Shown here: one piece after another, positions 21,617 to 33,304 of the stretch
How positions within the stretch are numbered: position 1 is the stretch's first letter
How the letters are laid out: every line of letters starts with the position of its first letter
Source of the DNA: Epithemia pelagica
Taxonomy: Eukaryota; Bacillariophyta; Bacillariophyceae; Surirellales; Surirellaceae
Assembly (NCBI GenBank): GCA_946965045.2
Contig: OX337236.1
Location: forward strand, 372,001 to 436,000
DNA length: 64,000 nt
Direction of reading: 5' to 3'
Notes under the pieces: model-generated
Told to the model about the DNA's origin: nothing
Seen by the model: only the letters and a program-made list of their open reading frames with translations
Database searches by the model: none
Made by a program: the position numbers and the translations under genes

Positions 21617-22708
21617 CTCTTGTGTAATCCACCCAACTTCATTCGTAGTGTGTCGCTCTCTTCATTAAAGCTGGAAGCTGGAAGGCCACTTGACTTCCAA
21701 CACAGATGTAAGTATCCATCTTATTCTCTACGATTTCGGTCTTTCGAGATAGCGGTTGGTACAGCAAACCTTGGAACTGAAAAATTACTTAGACAGAGTA
21801 TGGCGCGCCCGCTCTCTCCAGTCTTAATCCTATACTCCGGGGCCTATACACATGCATTCTCTACCAAATTGTTTTGAGTGGTTTGCACGGGTTAAAACTT
21901 GTATACGAACAACCACGCGTTCTCCATGATGCGGCGCCAGAGATTGGGTTCTCAACGCTTCGCGCGCGGCCCTGAGGTTCCTGGTGGAAGCCAGGTTGTA
22001 TCGCTGGTTTCGATTGTCCGGCTTTTCGGACAATCATGTGGAATTGGGGACCAGAATGCTCTAAACAGTGAGGGGCATAAGAAAATGAATCACTCGCTCA
22101 CTTATGCCATCGTTCAAAGCGTGACGAGGAGGGTTTTGATTGGTGGGATCAGTGTTCATATGGGGACATTCGGGGACTACACAAACAATTTTATACACTA
22201 ACTAAGCCCGTGGGCTCGTGCTCGTTTTGCGGTGACTTTATCACGATTGACGATTGACGCTATGCGCTATGTGTTGGCTGCTGTAGCATATCTATGCCAT
22301 CTCGTCCCATAGCTGCTCCTACTCCTTCTAGTTCCAATTTCCAACCGTTTTTTAGGAGTAGGTACTTTCACCCTTTTGCTTTTTCTCCCCAAGAGTATGG
22401 ACTTTTATTGCAGCTCAAGACTATCGGAAAAGATTATAGCATGTTCCCATGTTCCCAATACCGTTCGTCTATCACTGTGGACAAGTCCGATCGACTCTTT
22501 TGGACCAAAGAGTGGTTCTGAGGCAGAATAGATGATGATTGGATCCAAGTTTCGCACACACCATTGCATCTGTGAGTTTCAGGTAAAACAAATGTTGAGA
22601 AAGCTGCACATGTGCATTGCTGTTGCGGGAATCGGAATCGAATCTCTAGCGTGATCTCGCCGCAGAGCGCACAGTCTTTGTGTATCGCAACCATCCGACG
22701 CCCATGGT
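21617..22708. other. Intergenic, no gene seen
   Basis: About 1.1 kb with only short frames and no recognisable motif. It contains the 5' flank of the 19.7-21.6-kb gene and the 3' end of the 22.7-26-kb gene. Confidence 0.5.
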
Positions 22709-25700
22709 TCACCGCCTTCCCGCTTGTCGAAATGCCAACTTTTTGGCTAACGTTGACACGACGACACCTTGTTGTTTTTTCTTATCCCCACTGGTCTTGG
22801 ACTCGGTAGGATTGGCCGGAGCTCCTCCCCCAAACCCCTCTAGCTTACTAATGTCCTCTACGGAGGAACCCAAGGAACCAGCCGACGAAAATTGAAAGGT
22901 ATCAATCGAGGAATACAAGGATGCTCCTCGAGAAGCCTTGGCAGCTTTGAACGAGGCGGCGGCCGCAGTCGCACTCGTGTGATCGGGGAGCAAGCCACTT
23001 GCACCAGCAGCAAGTGGTGGTGGTGGTGGTTGCTGTGGCAACAATCGCCCACCATCCGCATCCTTGGGCTTTGCTTGGTCCAAGGCAGACTGTTTCAGTT
23101 CGTCACGTTCGGGAATCTTTGCGGATGCGCTGGGAGCCGTATGATCCGGTAATCCAGACAATGATAATGGTACGCTCGTCGACCTTGGCTTGGAGGAGAG
23201 GTCAGGCAGTCCACGAACGGATTCGAGACGTCCCTCTGCGGGTTTTGGTTTGAGAGCCGCATCCGTAGGCCCGGAGGGTAGACGCGACGTGTGGTCAGGA
23301 ATACCCGATATACCAGTTGCATTGACTTTTGGTAAACCACCGGGCAGTCGGTCAGCTCCTTGCACTGGTAGACGATTGGTTTCTGGAATGGTTGGGCTCG
23401 TTCCAACTTTGGCGTGGTGTTTGAGTGTTGTCGTGTAGTCACGCAGAGGACCGTCCAATCCACCTTTTTCATTCGGCGGCTGTTGCTGTACCGTGCGATC
23501 CGCAACAAGAGCTGCTAGAGCATCCCGTCCCATGACGCCGCCTCCGCGCAGGTCCGTCGGCATGGTTTGTGCTGGACGAATTGGCGGTTGCGTCACTCCA
23601 GGACTCTCTACCGAGAGACCCGAGAGACCACTGCTTTCTCGAAACTTTTGCAATAGCTGTTGTCGTTGGTGCTGTTGTCGAATGGCCAGTTGCTGCTGTT
23701 CTTGTTGATGTTGTTGTTGTTGCATTGCGGATTGTTGCTCTTGTTGAAGTATGACTTCTCCCGAGTGTTTGCGCAAATCTGATCCTTCGATGCGACGAGT
23801 TTGAGGCACGACCGGGAGAGAGGAATTGGAGGCCAACATATTTTGGAGTTCCCCAATCAGTGACGACGAGGAGGCCATCATGGGATTGGTAGCGGACGAA
23901 AAGTCGTCTTTTTTGGTTTGAAAGGCCAGTCCATTGTCGCCTGGGGGAAGTTCCCGTAATCCTCCATACACTGTCCGAGCAGCTGCAGCAGCAGCAGTAG
24001 GTGTCTCGGGAAGCAACGATGACATGCCTGGAGGTTTGGAGCCCTCAAAACTATGGCTGGTCGAGAGAGCCACTCTACTGTTTCCTGGTGGCATTGTCTC
24101 TTGTAGGTGATTGAATGGAAGATGACCGCTTTGTAGGGAACCAAGGGATAAGTTGCTCCCCATGAGCGAATTTTGATGCAGTGGAGCACCGCGAAGTTGT
24201 TGTTGTTGTTGCTGCTGTAGAGCATTCGTGTAAGCTGTTGGAGGATTGGTGGGATAGGTTCCTCGCAAACCACTTAGCCCCATGTTGGGGTTCAAACCAC
24301 CACTACTACTGGCGGAACGTTGTTGTTCCAGAGCAGCCGCAATAAACTTGCTTCGACGTGTCTCTGCCTCAGTGCTGGTGGATTCTTGTCGTCCAATGGT
24401 TCGTGACAGAGCGGGTGGCCTGGCACTGGCAATCAAGGATTCAGCAGCCTCTTGTTCCTCCAAGGTTGGAATCCGACCACCCAGTGGGGCGCTGGCAAGA
24501 AGGTGTTGCTGTTGTTGTCGTTGTTGCTGCTGCTGCTGCAAGAGGACTTGGTTGGCGGCCGCCGATTCTAATAACAACCGTGCCCCGTCTGCAGATAAGG
24601 ACGCGGCGTTTGGTGCAGCACCAATTGTTGCGAGTGTGTCATTGGAAGACATGAACGAGCCGTTGGCAAAGCGGCCCTGTATCAATTGTGGATCGGAACG
24701 CTGCAGTTGTGCTTGTGCTTGTTGTTGTTGTGCTTGTTGCTGTGCTTGTGCTTGTTGAAGCAACGAAGGTTGTGGGGTGGAGGCCATGGCTGTTCGAGTT
24801 GGCAAACAATAGGGTGCTGCTCCCACAGCGCTCAAAGGGTCCAGCCGAGGATGTTTGGGCGGATGCTCTGTTGGTCCACTGAGGGCATCTAACGATGTTG
24901 TTGCTGGTGTCGTTCTTGTCGCCGCAGACGAAGCAGCAGATTGTGGTGGTCCTCCCTCATCGGATTGACTGGTCAACACGGGTGATACTTTGCGTTTCGT
25001 TGGAATGGATGATGATGATGATTGTTTGGGTTTGTTGCCCTTTTGTTGTTCTTGCAGTGTTTGGGACGACGACGACGACGACGAAGTAGTAGTAGGAAGA
25101 GCCTTGGGTCCTCGTCTTGGAATGTCCAACTCGTGACCCGTGTGAATGTGTTTGCCAGAGCCACGTCTCAAGTACCAAAAACATTCGGTCAAACCATAAC
25201 ATAACTGAAAGGCAAACTTGCATTTCGATCTTCGATTGTGTGAGCATTTGAGTCGAATGCGCAATGTACCACGCTCTTCTTTATTGGCCCACGTATGTAC
25301 CGTCATGGAAAAGCCTAGAGAGACACACATGAAACGTGCACCAGAAAAAAATAGGGAAATCATACGGAGCATCCACAATGAGCATTGTCATGATCCATAT
25401 ATATATAGATATACCACGAATCGGTTCCATTTCACGGCACTATGTGTCCTTACCTTGTTCGGCACACGATCCCTGAATGTGCGATACGAGTCTTTCTTGT
25501 GTCGCTCGGTCACAATCGGCATAGTCTCGTTCATTAAAGATAAAGCCCCAATCGTCATTTTGGTTCCCGGCTCGAGGGTCATCGCGAATATAATCGGCCA
25601 GATTGACTCGTTCGACGGGAGCTTCGGAACAAGTCATGCGGTCCAAGGGTGGCCAAAAGAGTTGATCAATGGCATGTTCGAGCTTGGATCGGTCCCCATT

Positions 25701-25961
25701 AAATCGGCCTCGTGATTGCGGTGTGGTTGCTTTCGAAGAAGAAGACGAGTAGGAGGATGTTGCTGTTGCTGCAAGTGCCAAGGAGGATGGAGTACTACTA
25801 CTGGTGGGTGCTGCGGCTGGTTCCACTTTGCGAGCAATTTGTTGCAGCGCCTCCAGATTGGGCCGAATCTCATCCAAGAGTTGCATCGATGAGAAGCTTT
25901 CTCCCTTTCGCTGTTCCGCAGCGTTGTGGTGGTGGTGGTGGTGATTGGCTTGCATTCGCAC
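22709..25961 (-). CDS. Gln-rich putative transcription factor with zinc motif, two exons
   Basis: Exon 1 is 25961-25454 and exon 2 is 25314-22709. The intron 25315-25453 (139 bp) has GT-AG borders, and joining gives an uninterrupted 1037-residue protein. Across the junction the protein reads EQG-FSMTVHTWANKEERG and continues into a zinc-type pattern: LKCSHNRRSKC, then FWYLRRGSGKHIHTGH (C-x7-C plus H-x-H/H-x2-H). This is the same layout as in the neighbouring gene. The remainder is a long low-complexity region with several Gln runs (encoded by CAG/CAA), Ser runs and repeated GLPDHTS-like segments near the C-terminus. Exon 1 has a His6 run and a DWGFIFNERDYADCDRATQERL segment. Nuclear function is inferred from the zinc motif and Gln-rich regions. 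Confidence 0.65.
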
Positions 25962-26114
25962 TTCGCACTACAGCGCTTTCCCCGTTCCCGACCTGTCTCC
26001 AAATTGTGGCCGAAACCTTTGGACTTTGTAGTTTGTATAATCGCTTTCCTTTGGTCTACACAGAAAGTTTCAGTTGGACAACTGACAATACGACTTTTGT
26101 TTGCAACACTATTC

Positions 26115-26162
26115 AGGCTGTTCCTCGAGCACGACAAAACCAATCTGAAAACGTGACACGTC
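26115..26162 (+). repeat. Left arm of 48-bp inverted repeat
   Basis: Starts AGGCTGTTCCTCGAGCACGA. Its reverse complement occurs at 26531-26576 with one substitution and a 2-base length difference (46 of 48 match). Confidence 0.85.
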
Positions 26163-26179
26163 ATCAATTTACATCATCT

Positions 26180-26187
26180 TGACGTCA
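26180..26187. promoter_or_regulatory. CRE-type TGACGTCA box
   Basis: An exact palindromic CRE (bZIP) site. Related ACGTCA half-sites lie in the inverted-repeat arm at 26532-26537. TGACGT-type elements act in CO2/cAMP-responsive diatom promoters, but here no start site is placed nearby, so function is uncertain. Confidence 0.3.
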
Positions 26188-26238
26188 TATTTCACCTCAC
26201 AGTTTTTGTCGGGCCTCCATTCCGACAAATCCAGAGCT

Positions 26239-26264
26239 CAGGATTTGTCGGCCGACAAATCCTG
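26239..26264. repeat. 26-bp perfect palindrome
   Basis: CAGGATTTGTCGG is followed at once by its exact reverse complement, with no spacer. A further partial copy (TCCGACAAATCC) lies at 26221-26232. Confidence 0.9.
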
Positions 26265-26530
26265 AAATAGCATTAGGGATTGTGTTATCATTATTCTAGT
26301 GTACATATGGTATACAGAAACTTCCAGCGCGCGTTCTGGACTTCAGCGGCGCGCGTTCGACTCCAACCGTCCCCCAATCCCTAATGAAGTAGCCCGACTT
26401 GCGAATAGTATTGGTATTCAATTCCACAGAGTACTTGTGGGGAGTGTTGGGGACCCAGGCGCGGGCTCTCGTTTTGGTTTTGGTTTTGCTCGAGGATAGA
26501 AAAACGGGCCAATGTGAAATTTCTCCAGAA

Positions 26531-26576
26531 GACGTCACGTTTTCAAATTGGTTTTGTCGTGCTCGAGGAACAGCCT
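26531..26576 (-). repeat. Right arm of 48-bp inverted repeat
   Basis: Partner of 26115-26162. The arms enclose about 370 bp that includes the 26-bp palindrome and no clear gene, as in a foldback or MITE-type element. Confidence 0.85.
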
Positions 26577-28723
26577 CATTCACAGCAAGACAAAAAACAG
26601 ACAAAACCCGAGACACAGGACCCCCCAACAAGTACAAGTAGTCCACGCAAAACGCACAACGTTGTCTTGTGCCCACGCCGTAACCCTCCGACTAGGTGTC
26701 CGCTTCTTAGCCCCCCAGCCGCTCTCCGCGACCAACCATTTTAATTTTGGTTTTTTTGCGTTTTTGAAGAAAATTTCGGGTCAAAATGAAAATGATCACG
26801 CCGGCCTTCTGGATCACCGTTTTGAAATTTTGTGAGCAGGCGTGCGCACTTTGACCGTTGGTCTTCCCCATTCTTGATTGTCGTCCCAAGTTGCGACCCA
26901 CATTATTTTCACTACGCACCTTTTGACATGGATAATGGACATGCACCATCACAATGCATTCTCCATCATTTGCACACCATGGACATTTGACATATAGGAG
27001 TAGACCATAGATAGTGTTTTGCTCTACCCCATCCTTTCTTTGTTTTTTCTAGGAGAAGTGTGGTTGTTTCTAGTGTTTGTGTCCGTTTAAAAGTGGACCC
27101 TCCTCCACAACACCGTGCCGTTGCCGTAGGCTTGTCTCTTTGCAACCACATACAGTCCTATTTTAGAATACGTCTCTTTCTACCTAGCTGCGTTATGGAG
27201 CATATAGAGTGTAGAGTCCCCTGCACTGCTGGGAAAGACAAGTCATGCTCATGGCAACAAAAAAAGAACAACAGGAGCAGGTCGACATCACAATCCACTA
27301 AAGACCCAAACTGAGTGACAGCAGAGGAAAAATGGATGGCTTCCTCCACTTATCCTACCTACTCCTAATTGAGGTCTATAGCTCTATTTTGTCCTATAAG
27401 GATCCTACAAATGATGCCAGCAGCCCCACATGGCATCGACCAAAATGGATGTTACATGGCACAAACAAATGACACACTATGGCAACTGGCAACGTAGTGA
27501 GAGCCTACAACTAAACATTGTCCATTCCAATGCAAGTATTAGCCATTCCAGAACTTACCATGATGGATGTGCAGTGACAAAGATGAGATGAGATGGCCAG
27601 GGACAAAGCATGCCGTTTCTGGTGTTGGTTTGGTCATTGCCTCGTTTTGTTGCCTGCATCGATTTTGTGACCCGTGAACTCACTGAGAACACTATTTTGA
27701 GTCTTGTTGAGCAGAACGCCTGCCATCTTCCAACTGTCACATCACGCCAGCCTTTCCACCGATGGATGTGAAATTTCCATTCATTTTTTTGTCTGTGAGA
27801 TTGGGTTTGTCTTGCCCGAACAGACGAGCTAAGAAGCGGACATCTAGTCGGAGGGAGCCAAGACAGGAATGCCCATAACCTATTACGATTAACCGAAGAA
27901 GACATAAATAATCTGGCCGCAGTCGCAGATATCACATCTATTTACTATGAACGTTTTTGTATTAATATAGGAAGATATGTACCCTCCAACCATTACACAG
28001 TCGTTTTTGACAAAATGACTTCTATGCTCTCTGTGCTCTCTACCTTCATCATTCATCTCAACTCCCACGAACATCAATCACTCGCTACTCTCTCTAGCTA
28101 GCTAGGGGTACTAGCTAGAGGTAGTGCAAGAGCGAAGACACCGTAGCCTTGGTGTTCGCTCTGCCTACCTCTTCCAGTCGGATCGTTAGACACGATAATG
28201 ATGAGAGAGGATGATGACTCAAAGGAGTAGAACTCATAGAGACTTGAAAGCCATCAGTTGGAACAGTTTGACCAGCTACGAGCGTCACATCCTCTCATCC
28301 ATGTCAGGTGTAGTCGTTGAGATTGGTGGTGGAACGAGATCTTTCCACGACGGAGGTGTCGATGGACGCGGCAAACGGCAGAGGAACCTAACACGGTCGA
28401 TTCTTTTGGTTTCTCGCCGCGGTTTACCTGCACGAGAGCAATAGATGGAAAATGTGGGAGGTCTGCCGTTACGGTGAGTCGCCGGGCGCTCACTTCGCAC
28501 GCGGAAGCAGACAGCAGACGGAGGACTGACGTCATCGTCTGCACAATCGACAGTCGCACGACAAGGCACGCATCTTTGTGGAATGCATTGTTGCGATCGA
28601 GGGAATCTTTGGACCAACCACCAACAGAGGAGACGACTCTATAGCTTCTCATCCCTTTCCTGGTCAACGTAACAGATCGAAGCAAGCCGAGGCAAAAGAC
28701 GACATTGGATCCACTTTGGCACC

Positions 28724-30780
28724 ATGAACGTTCCCGACAAGTTGAGAGAATCCAAAGATTTCTTGTCCAAAGATCAGTTTGAGCTGTGTGTCAAGCTGTA
28801 TCATATGGGCCAAGCCCACATTTTTGAATCATGGGATACCATGTCGGTCGAAAAACGAACAAGTCTGGCAACCCAATTGGAGGCTTTGGATGAAGAATAC
28901 AGCGCAGGAGGAGGCTTGACCGGCTACATTGACAATGCCAAAAAGCTATTGGCCAACTCGGCCAAAGGGGTCAACCCTCTCGAGAATTGGAAACCAGAAG
29001 TCCCTGTTGGATTTTCCCTCAAATTGGGCACGGACGAATACAAAGAAACGGAAGCGGTGGGTATGGAACAAATGGGAGCCATCGGATTTGTCTTGGTCGC
29101 TGGAGGTTTGGGGGAACGATTGGGATATTCGTCCATCAAGGTTGGCTTGCCCACGGAAATGGCCACGGAAACTCGTTACTTGAACTATTATATTGAATAC
29201 ATTTTGGCCGTCCAAAAAAAGTATGCCCCGGCTGGTCGCAAACTCCCTCTCTGTATCATGACCTCCAACGATACCAACGAGAAAACCGTCCAACCCTTGG
29301 CCAAAAACAATTACTTTGGCATGGACAAATCGCAAATCACCATTGTCATTCAGGGGCAAGGTGTCCCTGCCTTGACGGATAACAATGCCAAATTCGTCTT
29401 GGACGACAAAGATCCCACCAAACTTGTCACCAAACCACATGGTCATGGTGATATCCACGCCCTCATGTACAAGAATGGGGTCGCAAAACAGTGGAGCCAA
29501 AACAAGATTAAATGGTTGTGCCTCTTTCAAGATACCAATGGATTGGCCTTTCACACGCTTCCCATTTTGCTAGGGGCCTCTGCCAAATTGAACTTGATCA
29601 TGAACTCGTTGGCAGTTCCGCGCAAAGCCAAACAAGCCATTGGTGCCGTCACCAAACTGAAAAACTCCAAGACCAAAGAAGTCAGGTAAGAATGCGGTGG
29701 ATGGTGCCAAACCATGGACGGTTGCATGGATGACAAACAATACATCACCACATCACTTCTGATCCACAGCATGAGTGATACACGTATCATTGAGCCTGAG
29801 CAACATTATTTGGACAGCTCAGATGTAAAGTGTCCATACACGGGAGAACAACCGCTTACTCATGTTTGTTTTTGTTTGTTTTTAGAACCATCAATGTGGA
29901 ATACAATCAACTAGATCCATTACTTCGGGCCAGTGGATTCAAGGATGGCGATGAAAACGACCCAAAGACTGGATTTTCCCCCTTTCCAGGAAATATCAAT
30001 CAGCTCCTGTTCCAGGTGGAAGACTATGTTGCACTCTTGGAGAAAACCAAGGGCTTGATGCCAGAGTTTGTCAATCCCAAATACAAGGACGAAAAGAAAA
30101 CAGTCTTCAAGAAACCCACGCGACTGGAGTGTATGATGCAGGACTTTCCAACGGTTGTCCCTTCCGACCAAGCTGATCGTGTTGGTTTCACCAGTATTGC
30201 GGCCGAGCTCTGCTTTTCTCCCGTCAAGAATGCCACTTCGGATGGCAAGGCGTTGCAAGCCAAGGGAACGGCCGCTGGTACGGCAGCCACGGGCGAAGCC
30301 GATCAATATCAAGCCGTTCGTAGGATTTTGCAATCCATTGGATGCCATGTGCCCGATGCCGATGCGGAAACCTTTGATGGAATCACAGTGATTCCCGGTC
30401 CCGCCGTGGTGGTCAAGCCAAATTTCGCCCTTTGTCCAGGTGAATACCCGGCTCGATTCCCGTCTCCGGAAAACGTGAAGATCACTGGCACGTCAACCCT
30501 GATTATTCGTGGTGCGAACGTGACAATTCGCAGTTTGGATCTCGATGGAGCCTTGATCATTGATGTTCCGGATCACGAAGTTGTCGAGATTGACGGACTT
30601 GTTGTGAAAAATGAAGGATGGGTAAGAGAACCCGTCAACGATGAGAATGCCCCAGAAATTATCAAGATGCGTGGATACAAGGTGAAACGAATTGGGACCA
30701 CTGTGATTAAGAACCAGCGCGATGTCACCAAGGCAATGCGCGAGGATGTTGGTTGTGAGAATACATGCCAGATTTTGTAA
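28724..30780 (+). CDS. UDP-sugar pyrophosphorylase (USP type)
   Basis: Exon 1 is 28724-29685 and exon 2 is 29886-30780. The intron of 200 bp runs from GTAAGA to a pyrimidine-rich TTTAG, and joining gives a 618-residue protein, the size of plant USP. USP enzymes make UDP-sugars from UTP and several sugar-1-phosphates. The nucleotide-binding loop is GGLGERLG (residues 127-134) followed by YSSIKVGLP. Other family features are LCIMTSNDTN, a KPHGHGDIHALMYKNG uracil/sugar-site segment and LCLFQDTNGLAF. Exon 2 holds the QVEDYVALLEKTKG segment and a C-terminal beta-helix-like part (STLIIRGANVTIRSLDLDGALII). No presequence is evident, suggesting the cytosol. The ATG at 28724 follows GCACC and gives the family-like N-terminus. 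Confidence 0.9.
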
Positions 30781-31230
30781 TAACGCACATTGTCTCAATC
30801 TCATTTTTCAGAGTCCGAGTCATTAGAAAGGTGTTATCCCCTGAAGAGGCTCGTGACCTAGTTTGTTCTCTTGAGTACTTCGGCCATTTGATGATCGTGA
30901 TCCATGCCCTAGGTTCACGACATGAGGTGCTAGCACGTAACGAGACTTCGAAAACGCATTAATGCTGACATAACAACTTCTTGCCACATTCGTGCCTACA
31001 TGTACGATCTAGATTGGAGCGTCACTGCAGTGCAAACACGTTACTATACGGAGAAAAGCGGGTGAAAAAGTATTTTCGAAAACTCATTCTCTGCCGTTGC
31101 TCTGGTTCCATGAGTTCGGTTGACAGGAACCGAGCAGCCTCTGATTATCCACCCACCAAGAAATAATATCGAACGCTTTCTCTGCAAGGTAGTTGTAGAT
31201 TCGGATCTGTTCATGTAATCGGAAACATCT
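30781..31230. other. Convergent 3' region
   Basis: 450 bp between the stops of the UDP-sugar pyrophosphorylase gene and the uL23 gene. No gene seen. Confidence 0.5.
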
Positions 31231-31734
31231 TTAGATAACACCAACGCGGTTAGCTACGTCGAGCGCATCGTAGTCTTTGCTCAATCGAATGTAACTCTTT
31301 TTCATTCCCCGGGGAGTGATGAGTGTGTTGACCTTTTCACATTCAATACTGTACAACTCCCTCACAGCATCCTTGATTTGTCTCTTATTGGCCTTGATGT
31401 CGACAATGAACACCAGTGTATTGCTGTCTTCAATCAACTTCATGGAAGATTCCGTCGTCAACGGGTACTTGATGACAGCATGCTTTTCCAAAGAGGGCTT
31501 CTTTGGCGTACTGCGGTTTTGGTATTTAGGCTTACGGCTGTGTTTCAGAGTTGTTGGTCTGTAAAAGTGGACTTTGGTGTGGATGCGGGTGCCCTTCTTC
31601 GAGACACCCTTTTTGAGCGCCTTGCTCACGGCCTTTGCCTTATCTGTGAAACGAAAGACAAAGGCAGTATGAGAATCAAACACCCAATTCGATCAACCAA
31701 GGAATATAACTTCACAGAACGTACCTTGCGCCAT
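31231..31734 (-). CDS. RPL23A: Ribosomal protein uL23 (RPL23A)
   Basis: Exon 1 is only 10 bases (31734-31725: ATG GCG CAA G), and exon 2 is 31643-31231. The intron 31644-31724 (81 bp, GT-AG) gives a 140-residue protein starting [16 protein letters not shown]. The sequence shows the uL23 pattern: a basic N-terminus, [18 protein letters not shown], then [35 protein letters not shown] and the end [16 protein letters not shown]. uL23 lies beside the polypeptide exit tunnel of the 60S subunit and contacts SRP. A tiny first exon after the start codon is common in ribosomal-protein genes. Head-to-head with the gene at 31954 (219 bp between starts). Confidence 0.95.
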
Positions 31735-31953
31735 GGTTGCTGTTTGTTCTTACTCTTAATACTAAGCCAAGGGCCATCTGCGACATCCAACAAAGATGAA
31801 ATTATAGTAAGACGGTAAAAGGTTATCGATTTCTCTGTGAGTCGATCTTGAGTCGCGAAATCCCTGAGGAGGTCGTGTATCGTGTCACGCTCTGTGTCAC
31901 GCTCTGTGTCACTCCAATTTCTTGCTCGTTTCCCCGTCTCATAATTTCAAATC

Positions 31954-32682
31954 ATGATCATGTTTGGCCTTGTATTGACCCTTTCATTGCTGCATATCTG
32001 TTCCTCATTCTCTCGTGTGCCAGTTGGGGATGCCCTGGCCCATCCCAGTCAGTTGGCATTGCGAGATCCGTGTCGGAGTTCCAGTCGCTTGGCAGCATCT
32101 TCCAGTACGGATGATGACGTCAATAGTGGCAGCAGCAATGGACTGTTTGGTCGACGAACAGGAAATGCCAACAAAGGATTTAAAAAGGCCTCACCGAAAA
32201 CCTCCGATTCTACTGTCAGTAGCGAAGATGTCAATGGAAGTTCGGGTGGTGGGAAACCAGTTCTGGAGATTCCAGCCACCACCATCAAAGTGGCTCCCTT
32301 GCGATTCTACCTGCAATTGTTCATGTCAGGGGATATTCAAAATACACCAACCAAAAACTCATGGCTCACGCAACAAGGAGAACAAGATGGAGAGTTGCAA
32401 GTCTATTATCAAGACGGATCCGCCATGTTGTCGATTCAACTGAATGACACAAGCATTGCCGTGACACGCAAGGGAACGAGCCCCAGTTTGGGCTATCAGC
32501 TTCAAGAAAGTGTATTGTTACACAAGCTTTTGGATGAATTGAACACAGTGGCCTTTGGTTCTGAAGAGGATGAGAATGGTAATGAAAAGGCCAGTGATCC
32601 ATCACAGCGCCTACTGCAGCTGGCCAGTAGCAATGTCATTGAACAAGCGCGTGAAACACTTCCGGCAAGAAGTGCAGAATAA
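31954..32682 (+). CDS. Signal-bearing protein of unknown function, probably plastid or secretory
   Basis: A 242-residue protein with an N-terminal hydrophobic segment (MIMFGLVLTLSLLHICSSFS) followed by a Ser/Ala-rich, basic stretch. This resembles a diatom bipartite plastid presequence with a Phe at the likely cleavage site (CSS-FSRVP). After a low-complexity Ser/Asn/Gly linker (about 50-100), a conserved-looking domain starts at IPATTIKVAPLRFYLQLFMSGDIQNTP. It ends near residue 205 with helical segments (LQESVLLHKLLDELNTVAFG). I do not recognise the domain. Composition and placement support a real gene. Confidence 0.6.
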   Translation: MIMFGLVLTLSLLHICSSFSRVPVGDALAHPSQLALRDPCRSSSRLAASSSTDDDVNSGSSNGLFGRRTGNANKGFKKASPKTSDSTVSSEDVNGSSGGGKPVLEIPATTIKVAPLRFYLQLFMSGDIQNTPTKNSWLTQQGEQDGELQVYYQDGSAMLSIQLNDTSIAVTRKGTSPSLGYQLQESVLLHKLLDELNTVAFGSEEDENGNEKASDPSQRLLQLASSNVIEQARETLPARSAE

Positions 32683-33304
32683 ACAACACACAGGTCGACT
32701 GGGGACCTGAGCTGTTCCAATATATGTAGAAGGGAGGGATACCAAAACTATCACATCACCAACAGGTGATCGCTTGTTCATCACATATAGAAACAATATC
32801 TATTCAATAACTGCCCAACTGTTTTGTGGTCCTGAACTAGCTAAGCACAAATCATGCTTTGTTGTTCGTCGATTTGATCCGTTTCTAGGTGCTCGTCGAT
32901 TTGATACGTTCAAGCTGTTGCAAGCGATGGAAAGGGAGACGAACTTGTGCCATACCAAGTTACCCTTCTTCGATGCCAAGAAACTCTGTTGGATTTGTTC
33001 AAACATGGTTTGCTGATTTCATTTCTGTTCGTCCGTATATTCAGAGACGTCAATCGACAGGAACTATTGCCACCGCCCCTGCACTCGTCCAAAACTATCT
33101 ATCTTGCAACAAGCTCTTTCTACTTTTGAGTAGCCAATAACTATGGGTCCTAGGAATGCAATTGAACTTAGAAAACTCGTAAACCACTCGAGAACAAAAC
33201 ATCTAGTAATCATCATCATCCTCCCCTTCATCACCACGGTACGTATTGGATGTTGACGTGAAACAAGCTGATGCCGAGGTGGAGAAGGGTGAGATATCAG
33301 CATC
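32683..33304. other. Intergenic, no gene seen
   Basis: Short frames only. It lies between the 3' ends of the 31954 gene and the kelch gene. Confidence 0.5.

Larger units (their letters stand above)
25962..28723. other. 2.7-kb gene-poor region with inverted repeats
   Basis: No supported gene. It contains a pair of inverted 46-48-bp repeats (26115-26162 and 26531-26576), a TGACGTCA box (26180-26187), a 26-bp perfect palindrome (26239-26264) and a second inverted pair (26686-26713 and 27828-27855). The right end is the 5' flank of the UDP-sugar pyrophosphorylase gene. Small frames such as the one at 27555-27935 (minus) show no motif. Confidence 0.55.

Noticed and set aside
27555-27935. 126-codon minus-strand frame
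   Set aside because: No motif; it overlaps one arm of the inverted repeat at 27828-27855; composition is ordinary intergenic.
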